Source of the DNA: G965230065 sp965230065 | Lineage (GTDB): Bacteria; Bacteroidota; Bacteroidia; Cytophagales; Cyclobacteriaceae | Assembly (NCBI GenBank): GCA_965230065.1 | Contig: OZ245942.1 | Span: 4,774,001-4,838,000 of the forward strand | DNA: 64,000 nucleotides | Direction of reading: 5' to 3' | Shown: positions 19,322 through 28,798 of the stretch, in pieces | Numbering within the stretch: position 1 is the stretch's first letter | Layout: each line of letters starts with the position of its first letter | Translations under genes and position numbers: made by a program | Notes under the pieces: generated by a model | Database searches by the model: none | What the model saw: only the letters and a program-made list of their open reading frames with translations | What the model was told of the DNA's origin: nothing

Positions 19322-20830
19322 TTACGATGCCTCGTCAAACTCTTGAAGGCGATACATCAATACATAAATCGCATAAAAAATAAATCCGATAGGGTATTGA
19401 ATTACTGCTTTTTTTGAGAAACTGGCAATTGTAATTGCAAAAAATACAGAAATGTAGGCAAGGTAAAGGGCTTTTATTTTAGGGTCTTTTACCTTAAAAT
19501 AATTTCTAACTCCTACATAAAGCACCATAAAAAAAGTAGTGAGTTGAATTAATAAACCAATCCAGCCTGTTTCCAGTGCCGTTTGAAGATAAAAACTATC
19601 CGGTGGAAACCCGGCCAGAGGATGGCCCGGTGAATAAATCAACCCAAAGGTTCCGGTAGTGTTTACACCTCCTCCCATTGGATGCTCATAAATATAGGGC
19701 TGTATTCTGTTACGGTTTATATCCCTTACCTGCATTGAGGGGTCGTTCATGGGGTCAAAAGCTGTTCTTACTCTGTTAATAATACCGCCATAAAAAGGCC
19801 CTTGTAGCAAAATAATAAAACCAATGGTGAAAATGATGCCGAATAAAATGGTAACCCTTTTATTAAGCGTCATAATGCCATAAATTAAAAAGCCTACCGG
19901 AACCATCGCAAAGGCAGTCCTCGTTCCAGAGAACGTCATAGAGACAAGCATTAACAGGCCACTTGCCAGTAATATTATTTTTTTCTTCCAACTGAATGGG
20001 CCTAAAAAAAGAATAATGCAAAAAGTACTTCCGAATGCCATGAACATACCAAAGGCTGCTGAGTCTGACATGAAAGACCACTTTCGCCAACGCCCGGCAA
20101 TGTAATTCAGGCCAATACGTCCTTCATTGCTTGTTACCCATTTGAGGTCGTAACCAGGTAGCCCAAAAACTTCCTGATACATGCCATACAGGGCAGCTAA
20201 AACAGCAATAAACAACCAGAACTTCGTAAAAAAGAAAACAAACTTTCTATTATCAAAAATGCGAAGTATGATAAAATACGAAAAAATCAGACTGAATGTA
20301 GCCCGTAAGCTGAAAAGCCATGCATCAATAGAAACCGAGTTGGGATTTAGTGCCTGAAAAAATAAATATACTATCCATACAACTACCATCAAGGTAATTG
20401 GGTTTTTAAATAAGTTGATGGCATCACTTTTAAAATTGGATCGTTTGGTGTAAATACCAATGAAAGTAATGGCCAGCATGGCATCTACCATTGAACCCAA
20501 GGGCAGCTCCATACCCAAGATACGATTGATATAAAAAATGAAGGTTGAGAACAGTACAGTGATTAAAAAGCCAACTTTACTGTTGAATAAACAAACAAGT
20601 ACAATAGGAAAGGATAAAATAAGAAATAACAGGCCTACATTAATGACTAAGCTTTGGGTAACAGCCAATAAAGCTACCATAATACTTGCAAAGCCCATTA
20701 TTGTATATCCTAATGGGCTATCCAGTTGCCTGGCCACCAGTTGTAAGTGTAACCAATCCATGATAACCCTTACTGTTGTATGATAATAGGAGACCAGCTT
20801 ATCCCTCGAAGCTACTATAAAAGCTAACAT
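19322..20830 (-). CDS. O-antigen polymerase/ligase-like membrane protein (Wzy_C family)
   Basis: 502 residues with about 12 membrane segments and a large periplasmic loop between about residues 345 and 405, which holds RVRTAFDPMNDPSMQVR and an EHPMGGGVNTTG stretch. This layout matches the Wzy/WaaL superfamily, which polymerises or ligates lipid-linked glycans in the periplasm. Lying with a flippase and a Wzc-like protein, polymerase (Wzy) is the better guess; ligase is not excluded. The gene converges on the upstream sulfotransferase (18-bp gap). Confidence 0.75.
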   Translation of the reverse strand: MLAFIVASRDKLVSYYHTTVRVIMDWLHLQLVARQLDSPLGYTIMGFASIMVALLAVTQSLVINVGLLFLILSFPIVLVCLFNSKVGFLITVLFSTFIFYINRILGMELPLGSMVDAMLAITFIGIYTKRSNFKSDAINLFKNPITLMVVVWIVYLFFQALNPNSVSIDAWLFSLRATFSLIFSYFIILRIFDNRKFVFFFTKFWLFIAVLAALYGMYQEVFGLPGYDLKWVTSNEGRIGLNYIAGRWRKWSFMSDSAAFGMFMAFGSTFCIILFLGPFSWKKKIILLASGLLMLVSMTFSGTRTAFAMVPVGFLIYGIMTLNKRVTILFGIIFTIGFIILLQGPFYGGIINRVRTAFDPMNDPSMQVRDINRNRIQPYIYEHPMGGGVNTTGTFGLIYSPGHPLAGFPPDSFYLQTALETGWIGLLIQLTTFFMVLYVGVRNYFKVKDPKIKALYLAYISVFFAITIASFSKKAVIQYPIGFIFYAIYVLMYRLQEFDEAS

Positions 20831-20860
20831 TACCGAGTAGTTTGATGAATATTACAGATG

Positions 20861-20977
20861 CTATAAAAATATTACTTTAACAAACAGGAAAAAATATACT
20901 GAAAAGAGAAAGAAGATGACCAACATCTCTAAGATATCTACTCCTCGTATGCCATGTTTTCTGTTTTTATCCGACAT
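20861..20977 (-). CDS. 38-residue single-span membrane peptide
   Basis: An ATG at 20977 opens a 38-codon frame ending TAG at 20861. It begins with a basic, polar N-terminus (MSDKNRKHGIRG) followed by about 20 hydrophobic residues (LVIFFLFSVYFFLFVKVIF). It starts 10 bp after the stop of the glycosyltransferase gene and ends 30 bp before the Wzy-like gene, all on one strand. A well-formed membrane helix with an Arg/Lys-rich front, placed tightly in an operon, argues against chance. It may be a small partner of the glycan machinery; no family is recognised. Confidence 0.5.
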   Translation of the reverse strand: MSDKNRKHGIRGVDILEMLVIFFLFSVYFFLFVKVIFL

Positions 20978-20987
20978 ATTTAATTAG

Positions 20988-22214
20988 TTAATTTTCTACT
21001 GCCATTTTTTTTGAAAGGTATTGTTGCGTTATTTTCCAAAAAACCCCTGCTCTGGCTTCCCATGTGTTTTTTTCAGCAGTCATTACTCTGTTTTGTACTT
21101 TGTCCTGTGTATTCATCTGTATACAGGAGTGTATATGAGTAATAAAATCATCGTTACTTTTTGCAATATGGGCTACTTTACTAAAATCAATAATATCTTC
21201 TGAAAAGTCAGTTGTAACTACAGGTTTCCCTGCTGCCAAATACTCGTTTATCTTTAATGGGTATATGCCACTCGTCAATGCATTTTTCTTAAAAGGAATA
21301 ATAGTGCAGTCAAAGTACTGCAAATATTGTGGCAACTTTTCTAAGGGTTTCTTACCTGTTAAAATGATATTCTTGTATTGAAGTAATTCCTTCTCTATTG
21401 ACTTATTGGCTATAGGCCCTATTAGAGCTAAAGTTTTATCCTGATGCGAAAGGCTGATTTTTTTAAGTAAGTCGAAATCTATTCGATTGTCAATATTACC
21501 AGTATAACCAATAATAGGTTTATCACAGTTCCTTAACTCGGCTGGTTTGGGATATTTTTCGGAAACAGATTTTTTGAATAATTCAATATCGGCAGCATTG
21601 GGCAAATAATATACATCATCTGTAATATTACGTTTTATCTCATAAAGCCTCTTTGAAGTGGTCAGTGTAATATCAGCCTGCCGAATGGCTTCATTCTCTA
21701 AACGTAAGCCATGTTTACTAATGTGTGAAGCATGATCAATCATGTCTACGCTTTGGTATATCTTTAACAGTGGCGCAAAATTTTTAGGAAATGATAAGCT
21801 GTAAAAAGGGTTGAATGAATTAATAAAAATAAAATCTTTTATCTGATAATCATTAGTTGTCTTTTCTATGGCTTCATATATGATTTTATCATTAATTTCA
21901 GAGAAAGTATCGTAGAGCTTACCCTCTGGTAGCCAGTTTATTGGGTAAGTCAACCTCGGTGTTACTGCTATTAGATTTTCAGAAGGGCCACCAATTTTCT
22001 TGTGAATATTCTTCCCAAATAACAAAGACGATCTCCGTTGCTGAATATGATAAGTGTTGAAGTAATAAAAAAAGTCTTTTACAGTAAAAGGGTTATCAAT
22101 ATAAAAAACTCTATTGTATCGAGACAATTCTTTTGCCAACGAGAAAGCGGTTGAAGAATAATGCCCATCCCATCGGGCAAGTGCTAGCATAATTATGTCA
22201 ATTTCAGGATACAT
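20988..22214 (-). CDS. GT4-like glycosyltransferase (TuaH-type)
   Basis: 408 residues, soluble, two Rossmann-like halves. The N-terminal half begins DIIMLALARWDGHYSS with RVFYIDNP, as in TuaH-like enzymes of polysaccharide loci. The C-terminal half carries IIGYTGNID, LIGP and a donor-binding stretch around LKINEYLAAGKPVVTT, which matches the family E-x7-E region with the first Glu in KINEYLAAG. It should add a sugar to a lipid-linked or nucleotide-activated acceptor in the cytoplasm. It is 24 bp downstream of the flippase gene, in one run of minus-strand genes. Donor and acceptor are unknown. Confidence 0.8.
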   Translation of the reverse strand: MYPEIDIIMLALARWDGHYSSTAFSLAKELSRYNRVFYIDNPFTVKDFFYYFNTYHIQQRRSSLLFGKNIHKKIGGPSENLIAVTPRLTYPINWLPEGKLYDTFSEINDKIIYEAIEKTTNDYQIKDFIFINSFNPFYSLSFPKNFAPLLKIYQSVDMIDHASHISKHGLRLENEAIRQADITLTTSKRLYEIKRNITDDVYYLPNAADIELFKKSVSEKYPKPAELRNCDKPIIGYTGNIDNRIDFDLLKKISLSHQDKTLALIGPIANKSIEKELLQYKNIILTGKKPLEKLPQYLQYFDCTIIPFKKNALTSGIYPLKINEYLAAGKPVVTTDFSEDIIDFSKVAHIAKSNDDFITHIHSCIQMNTQDKVQNRVMTAEKNTWEARAGVFWKITQQYLSKKMAVEN

Positions 22215-22238
22215 GATGTTTGGTATACACTGTGTAAA

Positions 22239-23609
22239 CTATTGTTTGGTTTTTTTGCGAAGCATGTATAAACTATTTTCGTAGCTTGATACATAAAAGT
22301 TAAGGGCATATTTGAATATGTTGAGCGGTTTTACCATCAACATTTTATAAAGAAAAATTTGTGATACAAAAAGGCCGATGATATAAGTGAGTAACGTGCC
22401 GTAAGCTGCTCCAATTACTCCGTACCGGATAATGAATATATAGTTGAATAATACATTAAGTAAAGCCTTACAACCTACAATATAAAAGTTGTAATTAGGT
22501 TTGCCTAATGCGTTAAGTGTGATACCAAATTGGCGTTCAAATGGTAAAATCAATCCATACAACATGGTAACACTCAGTATGGGACTGGTATCAAGGTATT
22601 CTTCCCCAGCCACAAATAGCACCACATAGTCAGAAAACACAATGATGAACAGTACAATGGGAAGCATAATGGCAAATAATGCCCCAACTGAGCGTTCATA
22701 TAAATATTTTGCAGCTTTTGAGCCTTCTTTATTTATGCGTTTGGCAATTTGTGGAAAGGCGATTGTAGCTAAAGCACCTGTAGGAATTTCTACTAAACTG
22801 GAAACCCGAATAGCAGGATTATACAAAGCTACGGCCAAAGGGGATAACATGCTTCCTAACATCCAGCTGTCAGTATTTTTAAATATCATTGAGCTTACGT
22901 TAGTGCTTACTGTGTATTTCCCGTAATGAAACAATTCTTTCACCCAGGTCATTTTAACTTTGTAGTTAAAGGCAACCCATTTTCTGGCGCAGTAATATGC
23001 AACAAAAATGCTCAAAAACACAGAAATAGCTTGTACAGCTACCAGCTCTAGTAAGCTGAATTTGTAGCCTATGATAAAACAAACTAATACATAGGTGAAA
23101 AAAATTGCCCTTCTGGATAAACTGCTGTAAAATGTTCCCCTGAAGTTCAGGTTAGCATTCTGTAAAAAGTTAAAATGAGTAAGCGGAGTAAGTAAAAAGG
23201 TAATGACCACATACAGATAAAAAGCATTTTCCAGGGCTGGAACGTCCCAGATAGCGCTTAACCATGAAGAAAAAAACAGAAAAAAAAGGGAGATGATTAC
23301 TGAAAAAAATAGATTAAGGAAGAATGCAGCACTAACTATGTGGGTATAGTCCTCTTTTTTTGCATCAGCCAGGTATTTTACCATCGGGTTTAGCACAAAT
23401 GCAGTTCTTACTGATTCTAAAACAGCTGAAACTGAAACAAACAAAACCCATCCTCCAAACGCTTCTTTACTTAATACCCTGATAATAATATAAAAAGTAA
23501 GTAGTCCAAAAAGCGCAACAATGAGCTTGTCTGAAAATGTAAAAATCCCTGACTTTACCCAGTAAGAGTTTTTGAGATTGCCAATTCCTTTTTTTGACTC
23601 ATTTTTCAA
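22239..23609 (-). CDS. Wzx-like polysaccharide flippase
   Basis: 456 residues, 12-14 membrane segments, with the polysaccharide-biosynthesis protein pattern (YWVKSGIFTFSDKLIVALFGLLT at the N-terminus is written here only in part: WVKSGIFTFSDK). It would move the undecaprenyl-linked repeat unit across the inner membrane. The start appears to be TTG at 23609: a TGA lies four codons upstream in frame and no ATG occurs near the N-terminus. It follows a sulfotransferase gene by 17 bp. Confidence 0.8.
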   Translation of the reverse strand: MKNESKKGIGNLKNSYWVKSGIFTFSDKLIVALFGLLTFYIIIRVLSKEAFGGWVLFVSVSAVLESVRTAFVLNPMVKYLADAKKEDYTHIVSAAFFLNLFFSVIISLFFLFFSSWLSAIWDVPALENAFYLYVVITFLLTPLTHFNFLQNANLNFRGTFYSSLSRRAIFFTYVLVCFIIGYKFSLLELVAVQAISVFLSIFVAYYCARKWVAFNYKVKMTWVKELFHYGKYTVSTNVSSMIFKNTDSWMLGSMLSPLAVALYNPAIRVSSLVEIPTGALATIAFPQIAKRINKEGSKAAKYLYERSVGALFAIMLPIVLFIIVFSDYVVLFVAGEEYLDTSPILSVTMLYGLILPFERQFGITLNALGKPNYNFYIVGCKALLNVLFNYIFIIRYGVIGAAYGTLLTYIIGLFVSQIFLYKMLMVKPLNIFKYALNFYVSSYENSLYMLRKKTKQ

Positions 23610-23626
23610 CCTTGTCTTTCATTTAG

Positions 23627-24655
23627 TTACCAGTCATTATCTGTGGCAAACCCCATTTTTATCAGGTTTTTGCCTGCATATTTTTTGAAAATCTGCTTTT
23701 TTTCATTACTCCAATGCATCCATTTCTCAGTAGGAACGAAAGTGTCTCCTTTTTCCATGGGTTTCCAGTGTACGCCAGGCTGACTCCCGGTAAAGGATGA
23801 GGAGCCAAGTACCGGTATTTTTTCTAATGCATCCCATTGATATTTTTCAGAGTTAAGCCCGAGGAACTTGAGCATTAGCTTTACTTGCTCAGACGTGTCT
23901 TGATTCAGCGCTTCGTACCTGACGAGTAAATAATTATTGTTTTTATTACTGCGATTGGCTTGGTCTATTACTTTATTAACTTGGTCAATTCGTTGTGACC
24001 ACCGTTCGCACATTTTCTTAAAAATTGTTTGGCCACCCCAGGATTTTACGAAAGAATCAACAGTGTCTCTACCATCTCGAACTAAAATTATTAGTTTCCC
24101 TTGAGGGAATAAGTGGAAGAAGTTATGTAAGTTTCCGGCATCCGGAGTTTTTAAAAGCAGTGTTTTTTCTTTCGGAGTATATTGATAAAAATATTGGAGC
24201 AGTCCATTCCCTAAATAGTGCATCAACTCTTTGGCATGGGTATCCATAACGTCTTGGCTTTCATTCAGCCATTTACCCCAAAGTGAAACAGTTTCAGTGG
24301 CATAAGCTTCTAAATGATGAGAAAAGGAGTATAGAAACTGTTCATTGGGCAAATGTCCTTCATCGGGTACAAATAAGTCAGTGTGAAGTTTAAGAACATT
24401 ATTCAGAAAATTAGTTCCACTTCTTTGCGTAGGGGATGTTATATATACCAGTTGCTGTTCATGCTTAATTAAGTTGGTGTTGTCCCTCTCTTTTCCGTTC
24501 GAAGAGTAATGCTGCCATTGGGGGTGAAATGCTACAGGTGGAAGCAAAGGGGTAGGACTGTCATAAGCTTTAAAGGAATATTTTCCTGTATGAGGAACAG
24601 TATCTTTAAGAAATTTTCTGATAATAAACAGAAGCTTTTGTGGAGATAATCTCAT
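23627..24655 (-). CDS. Second PAPS-dependent sulfotransferase
   Basis: 342 residues. The PAPS loop TSPTQRSGTNFLNNVL lies at about residues 73-88 and the 3'-phosphate element LIILVRDGRDTVDSF at about 193-207. It is a different branch from the sulfotransferase at 18356 (loop QRSGT rather than GKCGT; closer to the Sulfotransfer_3-like group). It lies just upstream of the flippase gene, which fits sulfation of a glycan unit before or after export. The acceptor is unknown. Confidence 0.75.
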   Translation of the reverse strand: MRLSPQKLLFIIRKFLKDTVPHTGKYSFKAYDSPTPLLPPVAFHPQWQHYSSNGKERDNTNLIKHEQQLVYITSPTQRSGTNFLNNVLKLHTDLFVPDEGHLPNEQFLYSFSHHLEAYATETVSLWGKWLNESQDVMDTHAKELMHYLGNGLLQYFYQYTPKEKTLLLKTPDAGNLHNFFHLFPQGKLIILVRDGRDTVDSFVKSWGGQTIFKKMCERWSQRIDQVNKVIDQANRSNKNNNYLLVRYEALNQDTSEQVKLMLKFLGLNSEKYQWDALEKIPVLGSSSFTGSQPGVHWKPMEKGDTFVPTEKWMHWSNEKKQIFKKYAGKNLIKMGFATDNDW

Positions 24656-24745
24656 ATCATATCAACTGATGCGTAAATTCTAATATTGTTCGGGTGAGGC
24701 TGCTGAGAAAGAGGGGCATATTGTAAAAGGCCTAATAAATGCTTT

Positions 24746-25450
24746 TTACCTAACCTCTTCTAAAGGTACTCCAATCAACTCTTCTATACTTAATTTGAGA
24801 ACCTTAACTTGTGTTTCCTGTGAAAGTTTTTCTATCCTGGCAGTATTATAAGCATTTAAACTGACATTATATTCTTCCAGGTTTACATCTCCATTTTTAA
24901 ACTTTTCGGAAGTAATCAAATAATTAGAGTAAGCTTCTTCGTTTTGTGAAACTCGTATTTTTAGCAGTTCAAGTGCCAATTGGTAGTTATAATATTTAGT
25001 GAGCATTTCCCTTCTAAGAGATAGTTTCTGCTCGTTGAGCTGGTGTTGTGTTATTGACAATTGTCCTTTGGCTACTCCTATTCTTCCAGGAATTGTGAAA
25101 AAATCACCCATATTAATACTGAGCCCCAAACCAAATCGGGACATACTGCCCGTTGCGGGGGTTCCTTCATTAAAACTGCGATCATCTAAATTATAATAAA
25201 CCCTCAGGTTGTTGGTCCAAGACCATTTTGCCATTCCTAAGTTTTTCTCAGCTATTGTGATCTGGTCTTCAAAAACCCTGTTATTAGGAAAGTTATTCCA
25301 GGCAAGCCTTACTAACTTTTCTTCAAAAGGTTCCTCTATATTATCTGAAGTTGGAGACCGTATGATCTGGTCATAGTCAACTTTCTGTGCGAGCAATGCG
25401 TGTTGCAACAGTACAAATAATATCATATTTACTAAATATGACACTTTCAT
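24746..25450 (-). CDS. Half-length TolC-like outer membrane protein
   Basis: 234 residues. A signal peptide ends LLAQ, and the body has long amphipathic helices with a beta-strand pair between them, like one of the two repeats of TolC-family proteins (normally 400-500 residues, two repeats). The sequence ends LSIEELIGVPLEEVR as a complete repeat would. It lies 30 bp after the Wzc-like gene. Half-length TolC relatives exist in Bacteroidota; whether it forms a channel, perhaps as a hexamer, is inference. Confidence 0.65.
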   Translation of the reverse strand: MKVSYLVNMILFVLLQHALLAQKVDYDQIIRSPTSDNIEEPFEEKLVRLAWNNFPNNRVFEDQITIAEKNLGMAKWSWTNNLRVYYNLDDRSFNEGTPATGSMSRFGLGLSINMGDFFTIPGRIGVAKGQLSITQHQLNEQKLSLRREMLTKYYNYQLALELLKIRVSQNEEAYSNYLITSEKFKNGDVNLEEYNVSLNAYNTARIEKLSQETQVKVLKLSIEELIGVPLEEVR

Positions 25451-25480
25451 TTTTTAACCTATTTAATATTAAACTTAATC

Positions 25481-27628
25481 TTATATTAAAGTATCAAGAT
25501 CTACTTTATTCAATACTACTCCCAGCAAATTGTCTCCAAGACTATGAATGTACTCTATAGTGCTTTTATCAGATTGGGCAATCGCTTCCTGAGCAGAAAA
25601 TACAATAATCATTTTTTCAACATAATTCATCAGCTCTTTAGAATCAGCATATTTATTGAGGCTGGCACCTTCTAAAAACACGTAATCATATTTTTGAAGT
25701 AATTTATCAACAACTTTTCTAAAATCAACCTGAGAAAAAATTTCCTCAGGAGAGAACCCCCCTCCTTCACATCCGATTGCATAAATCCCCTTAAAGCCTG
25801 TACCTGTTACGATATGCTCAATTTCATCAGGGTTTGAAGAAATTTTTTCCAGCAAGGGTTTGGCTGAAAATATTTTAGAGATACTATTTCGTTTAAAATT
25901 TGTATCTATTATAAGAACTTTCTTTTGCAGTAAACTTAAAGAATAAGCCAGCGAAAGCATCAATGAGGTTTTTCCTTCTCCTTCTTTTGTGCTTGTGAAC
26001 AAGATGGATTTGGCCTCAGAAGCTTCAATTTCATATCGGATGTTCCTTAAAAGCTCAACATACTTTTCTAACTTAGGATGGTTTTCATACAGTTGCTCAA
26101 GCCTGATATTTTTAGCCTTTACTTCATTGAGATATCCTATCGGTACAAGCTCAGTTAGGCGTGTTAGGATAGCAGGGTTTTTGGGAGTGAGATCAATATA
26201 CTCAAGAACAACAATGAATGATATACAAAAAGAAAAAGCAATAATCGTAGCTAAACCTGTCATGAGTAGCTTTCCGGATCGAATAGGTTCGTCAGAGGGA
26301 AAGCCAAACTCCACCTGCCTCAATGAATTTCCTATACTTCTGGAAGTATACCGTGCATTATTAAGTTTATCTAATACACTTAAATATTCATTTTGTGCTA
26401 CAGAAATTTCTCTTTCTAATGCTGAAATTTGTGCTTCTTTGGAAGCAAAGCCCGAAACATTTCCTCTTAGTCTACCAATTTCCCTGTTAATAGAAACAAG
26501 GCTCGCCTCAGCAATATCTAATTCTACTTCCTGATTAATTTTCTTATTAATTAATTCCTGCTTAACATTGCTGGAAGTAACATAAGAATCATCACTAGTG
26601 TTGCTGATTTCCTGTTGTAACTGTCGTCTAAGAGATTCTAGTTCATTCTGCAGTGACTGGTTTCCTGAGCTAATATACTGTTGGTTCAGGTTATTGATTC
26701 TGTTTTTTAACTCATATATTCTCTCATTTACCATACTGGCGCGGCGCTCCAAATAGGAGAGCTCTTGACCAGTTAGCCTATTCTCAATGCTTCTTATTGA
26801 TTGTTCTAACCCAATGATTCTTTTTCTTTCTGCCTCTCTGCTAACTTCCAAGTCTTTTATTTGTTGAATAATTGATTCACTTTGTACTTTTAAGTTAACT
26901 ACTTCATTTCCAGCTTTAAATTCTTTTAATGCATTAACTTTATCATCCAATTCTTTTTTCTTATCTCCAGCTAATTGCGCAAAAAACTTTACGGAATAAT
27001 CAGATCGTTCTGATCTAATGAGCAGGTTGTATCGCAAAAACTCTTCACACAAAGAGTTAACAATAAAAGCTGATAATAAAGGATTTTCAGAATCATACAT
27101 GATTTTGATATAGTCCGTGCTAGGAATCCTGGTCACTATAATATCAGCCTTCAATGATTTATAGTCGTACTTAAGCTTCTTGAGAATGCTGATCAGAATC
27201 TGTTCTTTATTATTGAGAGTAGATAATATACCGATAGAGTCATATTTATTTTGGTATAATTTTCGGGCCTCTTTCAATGTTTCAATAGGGTATTCTTGTG
27301 TTAGCTCTTGAACATTTTTAAATGGCTTTTCAGTTAAATCGTGCAGGATCAGGCGATAAGAGAGCAGGCTCATCACCTGGCGGGAATTGATGTTTTCAAT
27401 CAAATTGCTAAACTTATTCTGCTGATCATAGTAACTGCTTCCTGCCGTGTTTGGATCTAATGATACTGCTTGGTCTTCAGTAATTCCAGTTGCTAACTGA
27501 GCCTCTGACCGAAATACTCCAGGTAAGAATAAAGTAAGTATAAAAGTTAATATGCCTGCAGTGAGACTAACAATTAAGATTAACCATTTTCTTTTCCAAA
27601 GTACCTTGATAAAGCGAATGAGTTCCAT
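25481..27628 (-). CDS. Wzc/GumC-like polysaccharide co-polymerase with BY-kinase-like domain
   Basis: 715 residues: an N-terminal membrane segment (about 14-34), a Wzz domain, a long periplasmic coiled coil (about 210-440), a second membrane segment (about 455-475) and a cytosolic P-loop domain. The latter has Walker A STKEGEGKTS, a Walker A'-like VLIIDTNFKRN, and a Walker B-like YDYVFLEGA in which the usual Asp is replaced. The C-terminus ends VLNKVDLDTLI, without the tyrosine cluster of classical Wzc kinases. It probably controls chain length and export, but autophosphorylation is doubtful. It heads the run wzc-like, TolC-like, sulfotransferase, flippase. Confidence 0.82.
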   Translation of the reverse strand: MELIRFIKVLWKRKWLILIVSLTAGILTFILTLFLPGVFRSEAQLATGITEDQAVSLDPNTAGSSYYDQQNKFSNLIENINSRQVMSLLSYRLILHDLTEKPFKNVQELTQEYPIETLKEARKLYQNKYDSIGILSTLNNKEQILISILKKLKYDYKSLKADIIVTRIPSTDYIKIMYDSENPLLSAFIVNSLCEEFLRYNLLIRSERSDYSVKFFAQLAGDKKKELDDKVNALKEFKAGNEVVNLKVQSESIIQQIKDLEVSREAERKRIIGLEQSIRSIENRLTGQELSYLERRASMVNERIYELKNRINNLNQQYISSGNQSLQNELESLRRQLQQEISNTSDDSYVTSSNVKQELINKKINQEVELDIAEASLVSINREIGRLRGNVSGFASKEAQISALEREISVAQNEYLSVLDKLNNARYTSRSIGNSLRQVEFGFPSDEPIRSGKLLMTGLATIIAFSFCISFIVVLEYIDLTPKNPAILTRLTELVPIGYLNEVKAKNIRLEQLYENHPKLEKYVELLRNIRYEIEASEAKSILFTSTKEGEGKTSLMLSLAYSLSLLQKKVLIIDTNFKRNSISKIFSAKPLLEKISSNPDEIEHIVTGTGFKGIYAIGCEGGGFSPEEIFSQVDFRKVVDKLLQKYDYVFLEGASLNKYADSKELMNYVEKMIIVFSAQEAIAQSDKSTIEYIHSLGDNLLGVVLNKVDLDTLI

Positions 27629-27750
27629 AAAATTATCTTCAGATGGGTGAAACCATTTTGTAGCTTTAAAAAATTAGTAAGCTTAAGCTATAAAAACTTT
27701 ATATAATGCGTTACTTAAGTTCATAAGGTATATCGCACATAATTTACAAA

Positions 27751-28638
27751 TTATTCCATGAATAGTCTAATATTTGGAAAGTAGATAATAAAGTAAAAAC
27801 TAGCAATCCAAAGTAAAATAGTGATTTGAATAAATTTGTCTTTGTACAGCACTTCTGTAGGCGCTCCCGTATCATTCTGTACGTATGCTAATTGAAGATA
27901 ACGAAATATTCCGGCAATTACGAACAATGAAGTGTAATATAACCTATGTGTACCTAACCTATTGATAACCTCTGGTGAAATTGTATACATAATGTATGCC
28001 ACAATAGCAACTGCCGAAATCAAAGCTAAACACGCGCTCACAAAATCCAGGTTATAACTTTTGGCTGATTTCCGAACTTCTTTATGCATGCGTTGGGCAA
28101 GTAACAAGTCGTCCCTTCGCTTTGCGATGGCCATAAATAAAGCTAACAGAAATACCATAATTGTTAGCCACTGGGTTACATAAATTTCTGTTACAGCACC
28201 CCCAGCTTTCACCCTGAGTACAAAACCAACGGCAATAATCAAGATATCTAAAATAGATATGTGCTTCAATCCAAAAGAATATGCTAAGTTCATTATAAAA
28301 TATAGGCATACAATGAACAGAAATTTTATATTGATGGAATAAGCAAGTCCAAAGCCTATGATAGCACAAATAAATAATATTATAATGGCTGTGCTTTTTT
28401 GCACGGCACCACTGGCCAGTGGACGTTTTGATTTTTCAGGATGAATGCGGTCTGCTTCAATATCCCGATAATCATTTAAAATATAAATACTGCTGGCAAC
28501 GAAACTAAACGCTAAAAAACCAAGAGACGATAAAAGTATCTTGTTGATGTCAAACAAATCTCCAGCAAAAAAAAGTGGGATAAATAAGAATAAATTTTTT
28601 GCCCACTGTTTAACCCGTAGTAGATTTATATAGTTCAA
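27751..28638 (-). CDS. UbiA-family polyprenyl-phosphate phosphoribosyltransferase
   Basis: 295 residues, about nine membrane helices. LRVKQWAKNLFLFIPLFFAG at the start and NDYRDIEADRIHPEKSKRP (about 54-72) are hallmarks of the decaprenyl-phosphate phosphoribosyltransferase branch of UbiA (mycobacterial Rv3806c type), which joins phosphoribosyl pyrophosphate to a polyprenyl phosphate. The NDxxD metal motif is intact. In mycobacteria the product is dephosphorylated and epimerised to the arabinose donor DPA; no DprE1/DprE2 partner is seen here. Its neighbours suggest a ribose- or arabinose-containing surface glycan. A minus-strand TACTTTTG element (28664-28671) may be its -7 box. Confidence 0.75.
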   Translation of the reverse strand: MNYINLLRVKQWAKNLFLFIPLFFAGDLFDINKILLSSLGFLAFSFVASSIYILNDYRDIEADRIHPEKSKRPLASGAVQKSTAIIILFICAIIGFGLAYSINIKFLFIVCLYFIMNLAYSFGLKHISILDILIIAVGFVLRVKAGGAVTEIYVTQWLTIMVFLLALFMAIAKRRDDLLLAQRMHKEVRKSAKSYNLDFVSACLALISAVAIVAYIMYTISPEVINRLGTHRLYYTSLFVIAGIFRYLQLAYVQNDTGAPTEVLYKDKFIQITILLWIASFYFIIYFPNIRLFME

Positions 28639-28798
28639 TTATATATTTATTTTTTTATATTACCAAAAGTAATAATAAATCTGCTGTTTTCCATAATTTA
28701 TTTCATATTCTCTTACCTATGCCCAAAAAAGTGTTTATTTTTAGAGAAATCATATTGTCAGGTATTTATAAATTTTTATATAACCTTACTGCTAAATT

